A DNA stretch of 64,000 nt from Sutcliffiella horikoshii (GTDB lineage: Bacteria; Bacillota; Bacilli; Bacillales; Bacillaceae_I). How positions within the stretch are numbered: the first letter of the stretch is position 1; every line of letters starts with the position of its first letter. The translations under genes were made by a program, and so were the position numbers. This document shows positions 55,994 through 64,000 of this stretch, piece after piece. The notes under the pieces were generated by a model. The model saw only the letters and a program-made list of their open reading frames with translations, had not been told where the DNA came from and made no database searches. The stretch lies in the NCBI RefSeq assembly GCF_019931755.1, contig NZ_CP082918.1, positions 3,576,001 through 3,640,000 of the forward strand, in the 5' to 3' direction.

Positions 55994-56808
55994 GCTCTTA
56001 GTCCTTCCAAATTGGGAACCAAGCATCTGCCGCGACCGTGCGGAATGCATAATGGTGTTCCAAAAAGTGGATCAGTTGTTACTTGGCAATTCATATCAAA
56101 GACATTTTTGACAAGATCGCAGTTGATTACTTCTTCTGGTTTGCCTTGCGCATAAATCTGCTTATCGCGGATTGCAACTAAGTGGTGTGCATAGCGACAG
56201 GCAAGGTTAAGGTCATGAAGCACCATGATAATCGTACGGTTTTCTTTTTCATTTAACTCAAAAAGAAGGTCGAGAATTTCAATTTGATGTGTAAGATCCA
56301 AGTAGGTTGTCGGTTCATCTAGTAAGATGACATCTGTTTCTTGTGCAAGCGTCATTGCAATCCATGCGCGCTGACGCTGTCCGCCTGATAGTGAATCGAC
56401 CGTTCTTTCTGCAAATTCTTCCATGCCTGTTGCACGAAGCGAATCCCAGACTACCTTTTCATCATGTTCCGACCATTGCTTTAACCATGATTGATAAGGG
56501 TAACGGCCTTGTTTTACCAATTGAAGCACAGATAACCCTTCTGGTGCAGTCGGTCCTTGTGGAAGGATGGCAAGTTGCTTGGCAATATCCTTGGTGGATT
56601 GGCCGGAAATTGCCTTTCCTTCAAGGAGCACATTTCCTTGTTTAGGCTTTAACAAACGAGCAAGTGAACGAAGCAAGGTGGATTTCCCACAGCCATTTCC
56701 ACCGATAAAGACCGTAATCTCCCCTTTAGGGATTTGCAGATCTAATTCCTCAATAATGATGGATTCACCATAGGATAATGTAAGTGACTGGGTTTCTAAA
56801 GCATTCAT
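55990..56808 (-). CDS. yusV: Siderophore ABC transporter ATPase YusV
   Basis: 272 residues. Walker A GGNGCGKST, signature LSGGQRQRAWIA, Walker B VILLDEPTTYLD: FepC/FhuC subfamily. Supplies energy for ferric siderophore import; in B. subtilis YusV serves several siderophore systems. Confidence 0.93.
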   Translation of the reverse strand: MNALETQSLTLSYGESIIIEELDLQIPKGEITVFIGGNGCGKSTLLRSLARLLKPKQGNVLLEGKAISGQSTKDIAKQLAILPQGPTAPEGLSVLQLVKQGRYPYQSWLKQWSEHDEKVVWDSLRATGMEEFAERTVDSLSGGQRQRAWIAMTLAQETDVILLDEPTTYLDLTHQIEILDLLFELNEKENRTIIMVLHDLNLACRYAHHLVAIRDKQIYAQGKPEEVINCDLVKNVFDMNCQVTTDPLFGTPLCIPHGRGRCLVPNLEGLRA

Positions 56809-56825
56809 GTTACTTCCACCTCTCG

Positions 56826-57881
56826 TTAAGAATTTCTCGTTTTATAAAGTAGATAAATAAAATACGGTGCTCCTATTGAAGCGGTAAATACGCCGGCCGG
56901 GATTTCAAGTGGCGAAAACAAAGTTCTGCCAATTAAATCGGCCAGCATGACCAGGAATGCTCCGATAAATGCGGATGTAGGGATCAACACTCCAAATGAT
57001 GAGCCAACAAGCCTGCGGGCAATATGGGGAGCCATCAAACCAACAAATCCAATTCCTCCTGCAAATGCAACCGCGCCACCCGTCAGTGCCGTACTCAGGA
57101 AAAGCAAGCCCACTCGGTGTTTATTGACAGCACCGCCTACACCTGTTGCCACTTCATCTCCAAGTTCTTGTATATTCAATTGCCTTACTGCCATAATGCT
57201 GACAATCACAAGTAAGACAGTCCAAGGTAATAAAATTTTGACATGACTCCAGTTTGAGCCGTACACAGTTCCGGTAATCCAAATGTTCGCTTGGCTTGCA
57301 CGGTAAATCGGACCAAGTAACATGAATAATGTTGTTAAAGCTTGCATCAAGGTGGAAATCCCTATTCCAATCAGTACGAGTCTGATCGGTGATAATCCGT
57401 TTTTCCATGCAAGGGAATATACAAGGATCGCGATGGCCGTCGCTCCGACAAATGCACTTAATGGCAGCCACTGAATGCTAACCGTCAGTGAGTTATTACT
57501 GTCACTGAAAAGAGCGAGGAACAGGACAACCGCTGTCGAAGCCCCGCCAGTCAATCCTATAATATCAGGAGATGCGAGCGGGTTCCGAATTATGCCCTGT
57601 AAAATAGCCCCGGCAACTGCCAGAGAAATTCCGACAAGCAATGCGATGATGATTCTCGGCAGACGGAAGGATTGGACAACAAGCGTCTCCATGGAATCTC
57701 CTTGGCCGAAGAATACTTTTATCACATTCCATGGAGAGATTTTCATATCTCCCATACCTGTACTTAAAATAAACAAACTGATGACAGCGAGTGCTAACCC
57801 AAAAATAGTAAGTATTGCTTTTTTATCCATAAAGAAGGATAAGCGACCTTTGCCAAGTCGAAACGTTTTATAGTTCTTCAT
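56826..57881 (-). CDS. FecCD-family siderophore permease (YfhA-like)
   Basis: 351 residues, about nine to ten helices, with VQSFRLPRIIIALLVGISLA, NPLASPDIIGLTGGAS and GFVGLMAPHIARRLVG motifs. Forms a heterodimer with the preceding permease. Overlaps it by four bases. Confidence 0.92.
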   Translation of the reverse strand: MKNYKTFRLGKGRLSFFMDKKAILTIFGLALAVISLFILSTGMGDMKISPWNVIKVFFGQGDSMETLVVQSFRLPRIIIALLVGISLAVAGAILQGIIRNPLASPDIIGLTGGASTAVVLFLALFSDSNNSLTVSIQWLPLSAFVGATAIAILVYSLAWKNGLSPIRLVLIGIGISTLMQALTTLFMLLGPIYRASQANIWITGTVYGSNWSHVKILLPWTVLLVIVSIMAVRQLNIQELGDEVATGVGGAVNKHRVGLLFLSTALTGGAVAFAGGIGFVGLMAPHIARRLVGSSFGVLIPTSAFIGAFLVMLADLIGRTLFSPLEIPAGVFTASIGAPYFIYLLYKTRNS

Positions 57882-58882
57882 TTTCCGTGGAACCCCCTTC
57901 TCGCAATATAAATAAAGAATGGAGTTCCAATTACAGCCGTCATGACTCCGACAGGGACCTCTTGCGGCATAATCACATAACGAGCTCCTATATCGGCTAT
58001 AAGCAGCAGGATGCCGCCAAGTATACCGCAGTAGGGAGCCAGCCAGCGATGGTCAGTACCCACTAGAAATCTGGCAACATGCGGGATAACTATTCCGATG
58101 AATACAATTGGTCCTGCAATTGCAACCGATCCTCCTGCAAGCAAGATGATAATGATTGCAGCCGTAATTTTTAGGAAGCCGATTTTTACACCAAGGCTTG
58201 TTGCGACGTCATCCCCCATTGCAAGCAAGTTAATCTTTTTCCCGATGAAAAAGGATGCAAACCATGCAACTGCAATATAAGGAAGTACGGCATACACCAT
58301 ATCAAGACTTCTCCCTTGAACAGAACCTGCCAACCAGAACAGGACTTGATCGAGAGCCGTCTCGTTCACAACGAGCAACCCCTGTGTGAGAGAGGAAAAC
58401 ATAGCCGCAATCGCCGCACCGGCAAGTGTCAGCTTCATCGGAGTCAGCCCCTCACGGCCAAGTGATCCGATAAAATAAACCGCAAACGCAGCAAGGGCTG
58501 CACCGGCAAAAGCCAGCCAAGTATAAGTTTGTAAAGATGTTACAGAAAAGAAGGAAACCGCGACTACCACAAAAAAGCTAGCTCCCGCGTTAATGCCGAA
58601 AATCCCTGGAGAAGCCAACGGATTTTTAGTGAGCGCCTGCATCCATAGTCCTGCAATCGCTAAGCTTCCTCCCACCACTGCTGCAATGATTGCACGTGGA
58701 AGACGAACAGATTGAACAATGATATGTTCATTAGATCCGTCAAAATTTCGGAATGCATCAATAGCAAGTGAAAAGCTGGTATCTGTATATCCATATATAA
58801 TGCTTGCCACAAAGCTCATTGATAATAGAAGAAACCCGATTATCAATCCAAATACTTTGTGAGTATTTTTACGAAGTAACAT
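57878..58882 (-). CDS. FecCD-family siderophore permease (YfiZ-like)
   Basis: 334 residues from the ATG at 58882 (GAAGGT upstream). Same family motifs (VRLPRAIIAAVVGGSLAIAG, NPLASPGIFGINAGAS, FIGIVIPHVARFLVG). First gene of the minus-strand operon, divergent from the binding protein. Confidence 0.92.
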   Translation of the reverse strand: MLLRKNTHKVFGLIIGFLLLSMSFVASIIYGYTDTSFSLAIDAFRNFDGSNEHIIVQSVRLPRAIIAAVVGGSLAIAGLWMQALTKNPLASPGIFGINAGASFFVVVAVSFFSVTSLQTYTWLAFAGAALAAFAVYFIGSLGREGLTPMKLTLAGAAIAAMFSSLTQGLLVVNETALDQVLFWLAGSVQGRSLDMVYAVLPYIAVAWFASFFIGKKINLLAMGDDVATSLGVKIGFLKITAAIIIILLAGGSVAIAGPIVFIGIVIPHVARFLVGTDHRWLAPYCGILGGILLLIADIGARYVIMPQEVPVGVMTAVIGTPFFIYIARRGFHGK

Positions 58883-58923
58883 AATGTGTACCTTCAATCT
58901 ATATAACTTTTTATCTAACTATA

Positions 58924-59042
58924 AGTTTAGGAGAATTAGGAGGAAGTGTCAATGACTTTGAAAATCATTCTCATGAAAGTATTGACATTCATTCTCATCC
59001 GAAGTACTATTTATCTTGTGAATGAAAATCATTATCATTAAT
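58924..59042. promoter_or_regulatory. Divergent promoters with Fur-like boxes
   Basis: Minus strand: TTGACA (58947-58952), 17 bases, TAAACT (58924-58929). Plus strand: TTGACA (58982-58987), 17 bases, TACTAT (59005-59010). Around them lie AAATCATTCTCATGA, ACATTCATTCTCATCC and GAAAATCATTATCATTA, all close to the Fur consensus. Iron should repress both operons. Confidence 0.85.
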
Positions 59043-59060
59043 ATACGGGGGCTACATATT

Positions 59061-60047
59061 ATGTTGAAAAACAAAAAGCTATTTTCATTATTTTTACTTA
59101 CTTTAATTACTTCGCTTGTTCTAGCTGCTTGCTCTGGCAACAATGGCAATAACGCTGGGCAAGAAGAAGATGCTTCTGGTGATACTCCAAAGGAAGACAC
59201 TTCTTATGAAGTAGAACATGCAATGGGTACAGAAACAATTGAAGGCACTCCTGAAAGAGTAGTTATCCTTACGAACGAAGGTACAGAAGCATTGCTTGCT
59301 ATGGGTGTAAAACCTGTCGGAGCTGTACAATCTTGGTTAGGCGACACTTGGTATGATCATATCAAGTCTGACATGGAAGGCGTAGAAGTTGTTGGTACAG
59401 AAAGTGCGGTAAACTTAGAAGCCATCGCGGCTTTAGAGCCTGACTTAATTATTGGGAACAAACTTCGTCAAGAAGATGTATATGAGCAATTAGATGCAAT
59501 TGCACCAACTGTTTTTGCTGAAACATTAAAAGGTGACTGGAAAGAGAACTTCCAACTTTACGCAAAAGCATTGAATAAGGAAGAAGAAGGCAAAAAAGTA
59601 ATGGACGACTTTGATGCACGTGTTGCAGAGATGAGCGAACAACTTGGTGAAAAGAAAGAGCAAGAAGTTTCTATCGTCCGCTTTACAGCTGGAGATGTTC
59701 GTATCTACCATAAAGATTCCTTCTCTGGAATTATTTTAGATCAACTTGGATTTGCACGTCCGGAATCTCAAAATGTTGATGACTTTGCTGAAATGAATGC
59801 AACAAAAGAAAGAATCCCTGCAATGGACGGAGACATTCTCTTCCACTTCTCTTTTGAAACTGGTGACGGAGAAGCAACAAAAATCAAAGATGAGTGGTTA
59901 GAGGATCCATTGTTTAATAACCTTGAAGTCGCGAAGGCTGGAAATATCCATGAAGTTAGTGATGCAGTATGGAACACTGCTGGTGGAGTACTTGCAGCAA
60001 ACATTATGTTGGATGATATTGAGGAAGTATTTTTAGGGGAAGAGTAA
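59061..60047 (+). CDS. Siderophore-binding lipoprotein (YfiY-like)
   Basis: 328 residues from the ATG at 59061. Lipobox LVLAACSGN, then a polar acidic linker, then the FecB/TroA fold (TPERVVILTNEGTEALLAMGV, NLEAIAALEPDLIIGNK, VRIYHKDSFSGIILDQLGFARP). Closely resembles YfiY, which binds schizokinen-type hydroxamates. Divergent to its permeases. Confidence 0.92.
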   Translation: MLKNKKLFSLFLLTLITSLVLAACSGNNGNNAGQEEDASGDTPKEDTSYEVEHAMGTETIEGTPERVVILTNEGTEALLAMGVKPVGAVQSWLGDTWYDHIKSDMEGVEVVGTESAVNLEAIAALEPDLIIGNKLRQEDVYEQLDAIAPTVFAETLKGDWKENFQLYAKALNKEEEGKKVMDDFDARVAEMSEQLGEKKEQEVSIVRFTAGDVRIYHKDSFSGIILDQLGFARPESQNVDDFAEMNATKERIPAMDGDILFHFSFETGDGEATKIKDEWLEDPLFNNLEVAKAGNIHEVSDAVWNTAGGVLAANIMLDDIEEVFLGEE

Positions 60048-60053
60048 TAAGAT

Positions 60054-60090
60054 GGGAGCTGGCACGCATTATGTGTCGGCTCTTTTTTAT
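60054..60090 (+). terminator. Terminator of the siderophore-binding gene
   Basis: GAGCTGGCAC / GTGTCGGCTC then TTTTTTATT, right after the stop. Confidence 0.9.
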
Positions 60091-60116
60091 TGCTCGTTCA
60101 GGCACTGAGTACATGC

Positions 60117-60150
60117 AAAAAAAGAGGAGACCCGAAAGCCCCCTCCACCA
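60117..60150 (-). terminator. Terminator of the nuclease/nucleotidase gene
   Basis: GGAGGGGGC / GGGTCTCC stem with CTTTTTTT in minus orientation, directly after the stop. Confidence 0.75.
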
Positions 60151-60152
60151 TT

Positions 60153-63100
60153 TTACTTTATTTCGCTTCTCTCCACTACATTACCTTCTACATCTTTCAC
60201 CACTACTGTCAAAGTGTAGCGTTGACCATTGTGGTTGGCAGGAATCGCAACTTCTGTGCTGAACAATTCTTCACTCTCGCCTGTCACTTCATAATTTTCT
60301 TCAGAGGAATGTTTTACTCGGCCATGCTTGTCCACCAATTCAACAGAAACCGTGAACTCACGCGCGTCACGAACATGATTGGCAATTGTAGTATTAATCG
60401 TTACATTAGATTTCCTTTCAAGCTTCTTTAATTCTTTTCCTTTTGCATCAAGGAACTTGTTTTCAACCGTATACTTTACTTCAGGCTCTTCGTAGGAATC
60501 GTATTCTACAATATCATCCACAGAGCGTGGTTTAAGTTGAATTGTTTCATTGAAAATGCTTGAGATCCCCGTAATGGTTACGGTATCGCCATTTTCAAAA
60601 GCGAAGTCGCTAAACTTCAGTCCAGTTCGGTTATCTACACGAACTAGTACGGATTCCCCGTCTTTTGTTGCAATGAACTCAAATGTTCCATAATTATTTA
60701 CTTCTTCCAAATCGGAAATTTCTACTCCTTCAATGGAAACTAATTCACTCTCGTTTCCACTTCCCAGTTCTGCAGGAGTTAACACCTGAACAGCCGGCAC
60801 ATCAGCAGTACCTGTCTTTTCAAATGCACTTAATGAACTGATTTGGAATTCGCCATTATAAGCTCCAACTGCACCTGTCAGTTTTACCACATCACCAGGA
60901 ACAACATCCTCAGTGTTTTGGAATACATACGTTCCACCAGTTTCATCCTGTACATAAAATCCTTTTTGGCCCCATGCACCAGAAGTTGTAGTAACAACAC
61001 CTTCAATCGTTACCACACTGCCGTTTGCCGCTTCTCTAGCTTCGGCAATCGTCACAGTACCGATATCACCACCTGGTTCGCCCACTTCAGAGATTCGCCC
61101 TTCTGCTACATAATTGATCGGGCCGTCAAAGCTGCGAACAAAGTTAACTGTAGCTTCTAAGTCTTCCGGTCCTGTCACAGGATTTTTACCAAGCTCGCCG
61201 ATAGGACGGTACTTGCTTCCTGTGGATGTAGCCATAAAGTTGTTTGTTACAACCGTATATGTTGCTTCTTTATCAATCGGTGTTCCATCCGGGAAAGTGA
61301 TATCTACCACTTTGTAAGTGGAGCCATCCCAAGTATAATGAAAGCCGCTGATACTATAATCTGGTCCATATGGAGCTTGAAGTTGTGCATTCATAATCGT
61401 GTAAAGGTCTGCACCTGTAATTTCAAGCTTCATTAGAACATTATTGAATGGCTGGATATTAAACAATTCACCCCAAGTGATGTCCCCTTGATTTAAACTG
61501 TCACGGATTCCACCACCATTCATGAGTGCAAAGTCCGCATCCATTTCCGCTTTCATGCCATCAGCAATCAGGTTACCTAGGGCATTGTCCCCTATTTCCC
61601 CACGTACACCATAGCCGCCTTCCATGGCAATTTCCGCCACACCAATCACTTCATTCAAAATTGGTGCAATTCTATTTTCATAGTTTGCTAGAATTTCCGC
61701 TACAACAGGATCTGGGTCCATTTTACTTTGGTCAACAAATACAATTTCTGCTTCCTTGTTTACAATATCGCCTGTTTCCGGATCGATTTCAAGTTCTACT
61801 GCAGAAAATGCTTTTCCGTAATCCAAAGCTTGTACAATCAATTTATTGTCAACAATCGCATTTACAATTTCGTGATTATGAGCTGCAAAAATCACGTCTA
61901 CTTCATCATCCACATTGTTTGCAAGGTTCGCCGCATCACCAGTAGCAGAATCTCCATCTTGTGATGCAGGCATATGGGAAAGAACCACAATAGATCTAAT
62001 TCCTTGCTCTTTCAATTCTTGTGTGGCTTCATTAACTGCATCCACTTCATCCGTAAATGTGATATCCTGGATGCCATCCGGGATAACCATGTTTAATGTA
62101 GCAGTTGTGTTTACACCGATGAAACCGATTTGTTCTCCGCCAACTTCCAAAATTTCATATGGAGGCAAGAACGTTTCACCACTGTCTTTCCATACACAGT
62201 TGGCACAAACATTCGGGAAGTTCATCCCTTCATAGCCTTCTGTACCTTTTCCTTCTGGATGGTCCCCACCGTTTACCATACGTAAGAACTCTGTTGTACC
62301 TTCATCAAACTCATGGTTACCAACAGTACCGATGTCAAATCCAATTTCATTCATAATTTCTACAACAGGCTCGTCCTGAAGCAACGCTGCAACCGGAGAG
62401 CTTCCACCAATCATATCACCTGCATGCATAATCAGTGTGTTAGGGTTCTGTTCTCTCCGGTCTTTTAAATACGCAGATACATAATCCATACGGCCTGCTG
62501 CTGCAACACCATAATCTTCTGCCAAATCATACGTTTGATCTATTTTACCGTGTAAATCATTCATTCCTATAAGCTGGACAGATACAAGCTCTCCAGGATT
62601 AGGTTCTTCTTCTCCACCGTCGTCCACCGGAGTGTAACCTGCTGCAATTGCATCTGCTTCATTCCAGAAGAATACACGTTTCTCAACAGGAACATCTTCC
62701 CATTCTGTAGGTTGTACATATTCTTTTGTATCTGAGTTTCCAACTGGCTTTGTTAAAGGATTTCCTTCGTAGCGGGCACGGAAAAATGTCGGTAGCTCCA
62801 ATAATGGATCTGCTGCATTCCAAATTCCTTTGCCAGCATCTTTCGCTTCTTTCACCGCAGTTTGGAATTCGTTGTACTCATTTTCCGGTCCAACCGGATG
62901 GATAAAGTACGTTACCGCATATCCTTCTCTAACCATTTCAAGGTTCGTGTTCAGTCTATCTTCCTTGCGTAAAACTTGAGCTAGTAATCTACCATAGTTG
63001 TCAGTAGGCTCTTCGCCCACTTTCAGTATTACTTCATCCCCTGGTTGAAGGAGAGTCTGCATATAAGCAGTCGCTTCATTTCCTTTATCTTTTTGGTTCT

Positions 63101-64000
63101 GATCAAGATCATTTCTTACAGAATGATAGGTTTCCGGCGTATCAATATTCACATAACGTACGCTTTGGGAACCAAATAACGGAGAAGTAATACGGATCGT
63201 ATCGCCATCCGTTACACGCTCTACTACCGCCGGATATTCACCTGCTGCACTTGGTGGTTCAGGTTGCTCTTCAGCCAATACGATATCGGAAGCTTTTCTA
63301 GGCAAAATTTGATACGTATTGTATTGACTAAGGATAGCGGTAATCTCATACCATTTTCCTTCTTCTAATGCATCAATAGCATTAGTACCTTCCATAACAC
63401 GTAACGTTGTGGAGTTAAAATCACTGTCAGTCAATGTTACATTGTACCCGCCACCAGCCGGTGTAGATGGCTTGCTGGAAACATAACCTGTAACTGTAAC
63501 AAGCTGGCCCTCTAGAGGTTCAGCAACAGTTGCTGTTTGTAATTCTTCAATTGTAATTGGTGTTGGAGCTGGAAGTGCTTCGTTTTCAGCTAAAATTTCA
63601 ATGCCATTAGTGTTCGGCATAATTTCAAGCAAGCCGTTATATTCCGCTATCTTCCCTCTAACCTCTACCACTTGACCTTCTACTAGATTTGGAAAGCCTG
63701 ATAGACTATTAGAAAACAAATTGATTCCTGCTGTTTCATCTTGTATGTAAGTAGATAGTTTCCCACCGCCGATTGCTGCATTGTCTGCTGTGACAACACC
63801 TTGGACGATTACTTCTTGTCCTACATTTTTAGTTCGTGCTTCTTCTAGAGTGATAAGTTCTGGTTCTGCTGGAGGTTCAGGCTCTTGGCCGCCATCGATG
63901 ATGGTGTAATCAGTTGGGCTTCTTAGGCCTGGTACACTGAAGTATGCTGCTAATGAACCTGTAATTTGTATTTTTGCGTGGTGATTACCTGGATTATCAA
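60153..64000 (-). CDS. Multidomain extracellular nuclease and 5'-nucleotidase (YhcR-like), 5' end outside the window
   Basis: About 1282 residues seen, frame open to the window edge. Order: OB-fold repeats (EARTKNVGQEVIVQGVVT, YIQDETAGINLF), thermonuclease domain (ERVTDGDTIRI with DTPE and GRLLAQ), calcineurin-like phosphoesterase (GMNDLHGK, HAGDMIGGSS, VGNHEFDEG), 5'-nucleotidase C-domain (NGGGIRDSL), further OB repeats, and a beta-sandwich C-terminus. Resembles B. subtilis YhcR, a secreted sugar-nonspecific nuclease. No LPxTG or S-layer anchor is present at the visible C-terminus. Confidence 0.9.
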   Translation of the reverse strand, partial: DNPGNHHAKIQITGSLAAYFSVPGLRSPTDYTIIDGGQEPEPPAEPELITLEEARTKNVGQEVIVQGVVTADNAAIGGGKLSTYIQDETAGINLFSNSLSGFPNLVEGQVVEVRGKIAEYNGLLEIMPNTNGIEILAENEALPAPTPITIEELQTATVAEPLEGQLVTVTGYVSSKPSTPAGGGYNVTLTDSDFNSTTLRVMEGTNAIDALEEGKWYEITAILSQYNTYQILPRKASDIVLAEEQPEPPSAAGEYPAVVERVTDGDTIRITSPLFGSQSVRYVNIDTPETYHSVRNDLDQNQKDKGNEATAYMQTLLQPGDEVILKVGEEPTDNYGRLLAQVLRKEDRLNTNLEMVREGYAVTYFIHPVGPENEYNEFQTAVKEAKDAGKGIWNAADPLLELPTFFRARYEGNPLTKPVGNSDTKEYVQPTEWEDVPVEKRVFFWNEADAIAAGYTPVDDGGEEEPNPGELVSVQLIGMNDLHGKIDQTYDLAEDYGVAAAGRMDYVSAYLKDRREQNPNTLIMHAGDMIGGSSPVAALLQDEPVVEIMNEIGFDIGTVGNHEFDEGTTEFLRMVNGGDHPEGKGTEGYEGMNFPNVCANCVWKDSGETFLPPYEILEVGGEQIGFIGVNTTATLNMVIPDGIQDITFTDEVDAVNEATQELKEQGIRSIVVLSHMPASQDGDSATGDAANLANNVDDEVDVIFAAHNHEIVNAIVDNKLIVQALDYGKAFSAVELEIDPETGDIVNKEAEIVFVDQSKMDPDPVVAEILANYENRIAPILNEVIGVAEIAMEGGYGVRGEIGDNALGNLIADGMKAEMDADFALMNGGGIRDSLNQGDITWGELFNIQPFNNVLMKLEITGADLYTIMNAQLQAPYGPDYSISGFHYTWDGSTYKVVDITFPDGTPIDKEATYTVVTNNFMATSTGSKYRPIGELGKNPVTGPEDLEATVNFVRSFDGPINYVAEGRISEVGEPGGDIGTVTIAEAREAANGSVVTIEGVVTTTSGAWGQKGFYVQDETGGTYVFQNTEDVVPGDVVKLTGAVGAYNGEFQISSLSAFEKTGTADVPAVQVLTPAELGSGNESELVSIEGVEISDLEEVNNYGTFEFIATKDGESVLVRVDNRTGLKFSDFAFENGDTVTITGISSIFNETIQLKPRSVDDIVEYDSYEEPEVKYTVENKFLDAKGKELKKLERKSNVTINTTIANHVRDAREFTVSVELVDKHGRVKHSSEENYEVTGESEELFSTEVAIPANHNGQRYTLTVVVKDVEGNVVERSEIK

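Overview
The window reads as a low-to-moderate GC member of the Bacillaceae (Bacillus in the broad sense). The chromosomal half follows the Bacillus subtilis yur/yus gene order: sufCDSUB, yurZ, a methionine ABC operon behind an S-box leader, yusE-yusF-yusG-gcvH-yusI, fadN-fadA-fadE, yuzL, a proline dehydrogenase, CotF-type coat genes, yusU and yusV. Spore-coat genes and the SAM riboswitch fit an endospore-forming Firmicute.

Positions 1 to about 30,300 are most of a siphovirus-type prophage that runs off the left edge. Read from its right end it has: a tyrosine integrase (29192-30268) and ImmA-type peptidase; an immunity region with divergent Xre/CI-like and Cro-like regulators and repeated operators; an early minus-strand operon (antirepressor, DnaD-like initiator with internal iterons, helicase loader, DnaB helicase and many small proteins); an ArpU-type late regulator with a second small recombinase; then HNH nuclease, terminases, portal, protease, HK97-type capsid, connectors, major tail protein, a tail chaperone pair with a -1 frameshift, tape measure, Dit and tail-spike protein. 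A beta-propeller tail fibre and an O-antigen-polymerase-like membrane protein lie between Dit and the tail-spike gene, where they are not expected. A small cassette of unknown membrane proteins, with one gene broken by a stop codon, sits in the immunity region.

Positions 30,312 to 64,000 are chromosomal. The prophage abuts the 3' end of sufB. Next come the Fe-S assembly operon (suf), yurZ, the methionine importer under a SAM riboswitch, a lipid kinase, an MFS transporter, the yusE-yusI cluster with gcvH, an Fnr-type regulator with a C-terminal Fe-S cysteine motif, the beta-oxidation operon with a FadR-like operator, spore-associated genes, and an iron-siderophore importer (YfiY/YfiZ/YfhA/YusV type plus an FhuF-like reductase) with Fur-like boxes between its divergent halves. 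The window ends inside a very large secreted nuclease/5'-nucleotidase.

Five copies of a ~130 bp palindromic intergenic element are scattered between 35.7 and 49.4 kb, two of them inside the fad operon. Other points of interest are two prophage genes whose best start codon appears to be AUA, and short plus-strand promoter-plus-terminator units inside the minus-strand early region.
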